A stretch of 64,000 nt of DNA from Stenopsyche tienmushanensis (taxonomy: Eukaryota; Arthropoda; Insecta; Trichoptera; Stenopsychidae): contig WACJ01000424.1 of assembly GCA_008973525.1 (NCBI GenBank), positions 62,001 through 126,000 of the forward strand, written 5' to 3'. Under the pieces are notes generated by a model, which was not told where the DNA came from, made no database searches, and was given only the letters and a program-made list of their open reading frames with translations. Positions within the stretch are counted from its first letter, which is position 1, and each line of letters starts with the position of its first letter. This document shows, piece by piece, positions 60,022 to 64,000 of the stretch. The position numbers and the translations under genes are program-made.

Positions 60022-60160
60022 ATATATTTTATATAGCTGCTTTAAGATTATGCGGTTTTAAAAAACCATGGAATGCATCTTCACTTTTTCTATGTAGCTT
60101 TTTTTGTGCGATTTTCCGCGGAACACATCTAGCGAACAACAAAAAAAGGTTTAAGTGAAC
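60022..60160 (-). repeat. Interspersed repeat R, right part (R9)
   Basis: The reverse strand reads GTTCACTTAAACCTTTTTTTG, GATGTGTTCCGCGGAAAATC, GCACAAAAAAAGCTACATAG, AAGTGAAGATGCATTCCATGG and AAAACCGCATAATCTTAAAGC. It matches R8 at 35240-35370 at most positions, the strongest pairwise match within the family. Confidence 0.7.
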
Positions 60161-60344
60161 ATCGAAATTTTGCATTCAATAATAAATTCAGTTATTGATA
60201 AATGTATTAATTACCAGGTAGATTTGTATTTGTGGATTATTTAGCGCGAAGCAATCAATTATCGCGTAAATGTGTTTACATGCAAAATCCAAATGATTTG
60301 TAGATAAAAAATGAATGAGTGATTTTTAAATTAACGATGCTTTT

Positions 60345-60362
60345 GTATATATATATATTAAA
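60345..60362. repeat. TA microsatellite
   Basis: A short TATATATATATATAT tract in AT-rich DNA. Confidence 0.6.
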
Positions 60363-60419
60363 ACTTCCAATAGATTAAATTTCATATTTAATTGTAACAT
60401 AAGAAGAAATATTTTCAAT

Positions 60420-61260
60420 TACATATGCTTGGATATATATCTATTTTGGCGTCCATGGATGACTGTCGTTTATTTTTCCATTAAAATCGATAAGCAATTG
60501 ATCTCTGAGAAATGTGCAATTCGATCTGTATTTACAAGCTGTTCTCGCAATGAAACATCGAAGCTTGTGTGGAACGGATGTCCTGCAATCTGGTTTTTCA
60601 ATGCAGGATTTTCAATTACCAAATAATTGCGCTCGAGCCTCGAGCGGTCGTAACTTTCATTTACATCACAATTTGAATCACCTAACAGCGGCAATTTTTA
60701 TAAACTCCTTCTAGAACATGTATGCTAATGGTCGACATTCATTTCACTGCTTTTTTTTTAGTTTAAAGCATTTGCAAGAGACACTTCGTTCCGGCGATTG
60801 TCTGAACCATTTCACGCTTCATCGTGCAAAATACAAAATTGCGGCCTTAAGACATAAATTGATGAGGGTTCTAAAAATTAATTTCCTCTGGGACAGGCAT
60901 CGTATCGCCCCAATAATACCGCCTAGTCCAGATATGAATAAAAGTGTATTATAGAATATAAGTAACGTTTCCGTAGCGTGTAATTTATATTACTTTCGGG
61001 CAATAACTCGCGACCGGCGATGTGAGTTGTGTTTATTGTGAGAGGAGTGGCCGACTGCATGCGACTTGCTTTACATGAGATTTATAACACATCCCATATC
61101 AAACTGTTATTTACCATTTTTTTCTGGATGTGGAAAATTAGCTTGAAGAATGCAGAAGAAGCTGGGAGCATGTGCAGCTCAATTCCGCCAATATTTATGT
61201 GTTTGTCGGTGAAGCGAATTCGTTACGGTCACACATGTTTGCATTCAATTTGAATGCATT
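60420..61260. promoter_or_regulatory. Mildly GC-raised non-coding patch
   Basis: Includes CGCTCGAGCCTCGAGCGGTC at about 60630, a 7-bp CGCTCGA/TCGAGCG inverted repeat, and CAATAACTCGCGACCGGCG at about 61000. Frames of 65-78 codons on both strands have no recognisable domain. Confidence 0.25.
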
Positions 61261-61546
61261 TTCTAAATGTCAAAGAAAGAAGCTTCTAAAGAACAATCAA
61301 CCTATAAGACCTTTGTATTTCAAATACACTAAATTTTCAATCTAATATTTCCTAATAACGGGGGTACTCTGATTGTGACATTTGATTTGTATACCTTTGA
61401 TTTAAAATGCATTTACCATGAATACAGCGAGCCATAACCTTATGGCGATTTGTATGAATAAGAAATATCCTTGCTTACATATTTTGTCATGACTAAGTCA
61501 AAACAATAAAATCTAATCGGATATAGTAAAAAATTGAAGCTACTTC
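61261..61546. other. AT-rich spacer
   Basis: Nothing recognised. Confidence 0.4.
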
Positions 61547-61548
61547 TA

Positions 61549-61723
61549 TCAGGTCAGTCCAAAAGTTCATGCGCATTTTTGGGATTTTTTTTAAATGGTG
61601 TAAATAAAACATAATTTGACACTTTAATCAATGATATATTTTCGTTTATCATCTACAATTTCTCGCCATCTAACAGGTAGCTTTTTAATTTCATTGCGGA
61701 AGAAAGACACTGATTTTGAGTCA
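61549..61723 (-). pseudogene. Mariner 3' fragment with terminal repeat
   Basis: After a TA (61547-61548), TCAGGTCAGTCCAAAAGTTC followed by ATGCGC is a mariner terminal repeat. Read on the minus strand, VDSKSVSFFRNEIKKLPVRW and REIVDDKRKYIID, stop at 61624-61626, is the uninterrupted C-terminus of a mariner transposase (family pattern FF..GI.KLP.RW..V.D..G.Y). Everything upstream, including all catalytic residues, is missing. The lineage differs from both other mariner relics nearby. Confidence 0.85.
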
Positions 61724-61849
61724 ACAAAATTTTAAAAGTCCATTTTGTATATCCTATTTAAAATTTAGCTTTTAGCCTAGTTTTAAAAATTATAAAGCAC
61801 AAAATAAGTAATAATAACTTGGGGTAATATCTGGGGAGTAAAAACTCCC

Positions 61850-62680
61850 AATCTGTCAGTATCATATATCATAAATCAATTGATTTTGCTCAGCTCATGG
61901 AAACCGTTTGAAAATCACTGAGACACATTAGCATACAAATCACCGTTGAAAGCGGATATTGAATTTATGATCGCCACATGCAGTGTTAGAAAAATTATAT
62001 TGATCCGTCGCTGAATTGACATCGATGATCTCAAATGAAATGCTATCAATAATTTGACCAAAATTATTTATGGCACGATAGAAATCGGCGCTGGCTAAAA
62101 ACTACTCGCGAATTTTAATTAAAAAATTGCCCTGGCAAAAATCAACTTTCCAAAGCCCAATTGCACATCGATGTCGCATGTGAAACTTAATTGATAACAC
62201 CGACAATGCACTGCGAAATATTTGACCAAATAATTGTGTGTAATTTTGCTCTAAGCTTTCCAATCGTCGTTCTCGACAATTAAAAAGTCGTTTGCATATG
62301 GTATTGTATTAAAAAGCATTTTTGATCCATCATGCTTGGGCAATAATGCATTGCCGCACGTATTTGTGCACACACATCCACTTAATGCGAACAAATGCAA
62401 TTACTTTTCGGATTTGTACATGAAATCATTAAATTCGCACAGTCGTGCTTCCAAATGAGATGTTCGAGAGACGTTAATTTTGCACGAGAGAATGTGCAGT
62501 TTTGCTCTGCGATTTCATCTACATAAGATGCATTTTTGTTGAGGCTGGTATGCTTTTGTGGAGCGTAATTCTCAGGTCGCAAATAGAGCCATTGTTCGCA
62601 GTCAGGTGGTCGCGAATTTCACAAGATTGTCAAACAGACATCCAGTAGCGTCGGAAAAATCCATGAAATTTTCTATACAA
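61850..62680. promoter_or_regulatory. Varied non-coding patch, possible enhancer
   Basis: Rich in homeodomain and POU-like words: GGGCAATAATGCATTGCC (GGCAAT and ATTGCC arms), GTCGTTTGCATATGG, CTTAATGCGAACAAATGC and ATCGATGATCTC. No transposon similarity. The 66-codon minus-strand frame at 62382-62582 is not protein-like. Confidence 0.27.
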
Positions 62681-62789
62681 ATATTTTTATAATATCATAT
62701 TTTAAATACAATATAGAACATATTGAAAATGATTGCAATACAAAAGTGTGTGTATGATTTTTTTGTTGCTAAATTTGATTATTTTTAAA

Positions 62790-63130
62790 TGAGATTTGCG
62801 AGTCATTGCTGAAGTGCTGTGCCACGTCGCTTTGAAATATGTCAGGTTTTATGATTTTTTAATTGCTGTCTGTTCCGGACTGAAGAGCCGGCCCTGTACT
62901 CCCAGGACACATCACGTCCTTGCCATAATAACGCATATTAATTCGTGGTCGATGGAGGCTCTAACGGCTCCGCGGTCTACCACCGACTCCGGGGAAGAGC
63001 CTCGCAGGTTGCAATTTCATCAATAAATCAGATCGGCTCATAATTTGATATTGCTAGGAAATTGGTTGATGATTATTAGATCGGGAAGCTTAATGTGAGA
63101 CCGATTCGTAGAATATCTCGAGGGTGATTT
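62790..63130. promoter_or_regulatory. Small GC-raised patch
   Basis: Includes GAAGAGCCGGCCCTGTACTC and ACGGCTCCGCGGTCTACCAC, with the 76-codon frame 62796-63026, which has no recognisable domain. Confidence 0.22.
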
Positions 63131-64000
63131 AATAGGAGGCTCTAGTTATGTTAAAAACTATAACTTGATCCATGAACATTAAAAATACTGTCAATTGCAT
63201 GCATTTATGGCATTATTACCTAACTTATTATAATAGGATATATCCTTTTTAATACATTTGCAAATAAGCTCAAAAATAAATGTTGGCATAGTGGTTAAGT
63301 TATTGTGCCCTTTATTATAAAGGTTCGATTTGATATTCAGATTGTGATTTTTTTTTATTAAATCTTGATTTTTCGATCAAGGATTTAATCAAATTAAATT
63401 AAATACTGGGAAATTCGTCCTTTGATGGAAATGATACATTAAAAAAATTGATCAAAATTCGTTTCATTAGGTGATAAATTTATTAAGGTATCATTTCAAA
63501 TCAGAAATACAACAATGGAGATGCTACATCTATTTGAAGTAATACGTTCAATGATCTGATCCTTTGATGCGGCCTCGATAGTGTTAATATAGCTTTCTAT
63601 TTATTGAATCATGTCCTCATTGATCGTTCCATTGTCAAACTAATATGCTATCGTCGATTTTTTCTCATAAACAAAATAGAATTGCCTCGGATTAAAAGAG
63701 CGGTATATTTTAGTTACCCGTTTGATGTTTTGTATGACCCATAATTAAATGCAGGATATCAAGCAATAATTTTAATTTAAGGTTACATTAAATGCTTCAA
63801 AATCTAGAATATCCAGACAGGAATAAATTTTGATTATACCTCAAGAATCAATCGGTTTTTTTTCATTGAAGATTTGCTGCACGTCGCTTCAAATACAAAT
63901 CTTAATACTCGATCACTTACATTGTATGGAGTCTGCGGCATAAAATGTGTCTCGTGGCGGTGTCCAAATTAAAGGTCGAAATTTGCTAAATAACACAAAT
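63131..64000. other. AT-rich intergenic to window end
   Basis: Only the tRNA-like segment at 63284 and a hairpin just after it (AAATCTTGAT with ATCAAGGATTT, about 63359-63387, one bulge) stand out. Confidence 0.35.
63284..63335 (+). repeat. tRNA-like segment, possible SINE head
   Basis: TGGCATAGTGG (63284-63294) fits the RNA polymerase III A box and GGTTCGATTT (63322-63331) fits the B box except its last base, 38 bases later, close to normal tRNA spacing. The T arm does not pair and no acceptor stem can be drawn, so it is not a working tRNA. A T-rich tract follows. Only one copy was seen in the window. Confidence 0.4.

Noticed and set aside
1..64000. CRISPR array, bacterial operon, phage or retroelement with reverse transcriptase.
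   Set aside because: No regularly spaced repeats, no ribosome-binding-site-led gene runs, and no reverse transcriptase motif seen in any frame.

Overview
Kind of sequence. The window is AT-rich animal nuclear DNA with no recognisable host protein gene, no rRNA and no intact tRNA. Its recognisable content is dead DNA transposons: mariner, hAT, pogo/Tigger-like and Kolobok/MULE-like. That mixture, with short AT-rich intergenic texture and scattered CpG-containing patches, suggests an insect or other arthropod; I cannot name the species. No open frame exceeds 121 codons. The only frames with recognisable protein similarity are pieces of transposase broken by stops and frameshifts, so the window reads as a gene desert or the inside of a very large intron.

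Layout. Positions 1-7.1 kb hold a diverged direct duplication (1-510 and 3485-3960), a truncated hAT end (2268-2470), a hAT-like miniature (4083-4230) and two mariner-type termini. Positions 7.8-9.3 kb hold the longest Kolobok/MULE-like relic (copy A). Positions 10.0-10.5 kb carry a Tigger-like end and the first copy of an unnamed interspersed repeat (called R here). A complete Tigger-like MITE lies at 16365-16618 and a complete hAT MITE with 8-bp target duplication at 23891-24191. Kolobok-like copy B, bounded by inverted repeats, is at 28044-29272 and copy C at 37480-38440. A 97-bp mariner MITE (38872-38968) and a 131-bp hAT-like MITE (40012-40142) have clean ends. Positions 55.5-62 kb are a cluster of mariner relics: a 43-bp collapsed element, an 875-bp element with both inverted repeats and TA duplications, an internally deleted copy and a 3' fragment, with a Kolobok-like tail and an R copy among them.

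Between the repeats, roughly every 1.5-3 kb, lie 0.3-1.3 kb patches that are less AT-rich, contain CpG and TAAT/ATTA-type words, and have no repeat similarity I can see. They look like the regulatory landscape of a developmental gene (inference only; a cross-species alignment would decide it). The most structured is 22170-23640, with a 12-bp perfect hairpin, an octamer palindrome and a spaced direct repeat.

How it works together. Nothing here forms an operon or pathway. The likely biology is cis-regulatory DNA interspersed with old, non-autonomous transposons. I did not find a new enzymatic or defence system. The most novel-looking items are the R repeat family (about nine copies), the duplicated segment at the left edge with a shared minus-strand peptide, and the hairpin-bearing islands.
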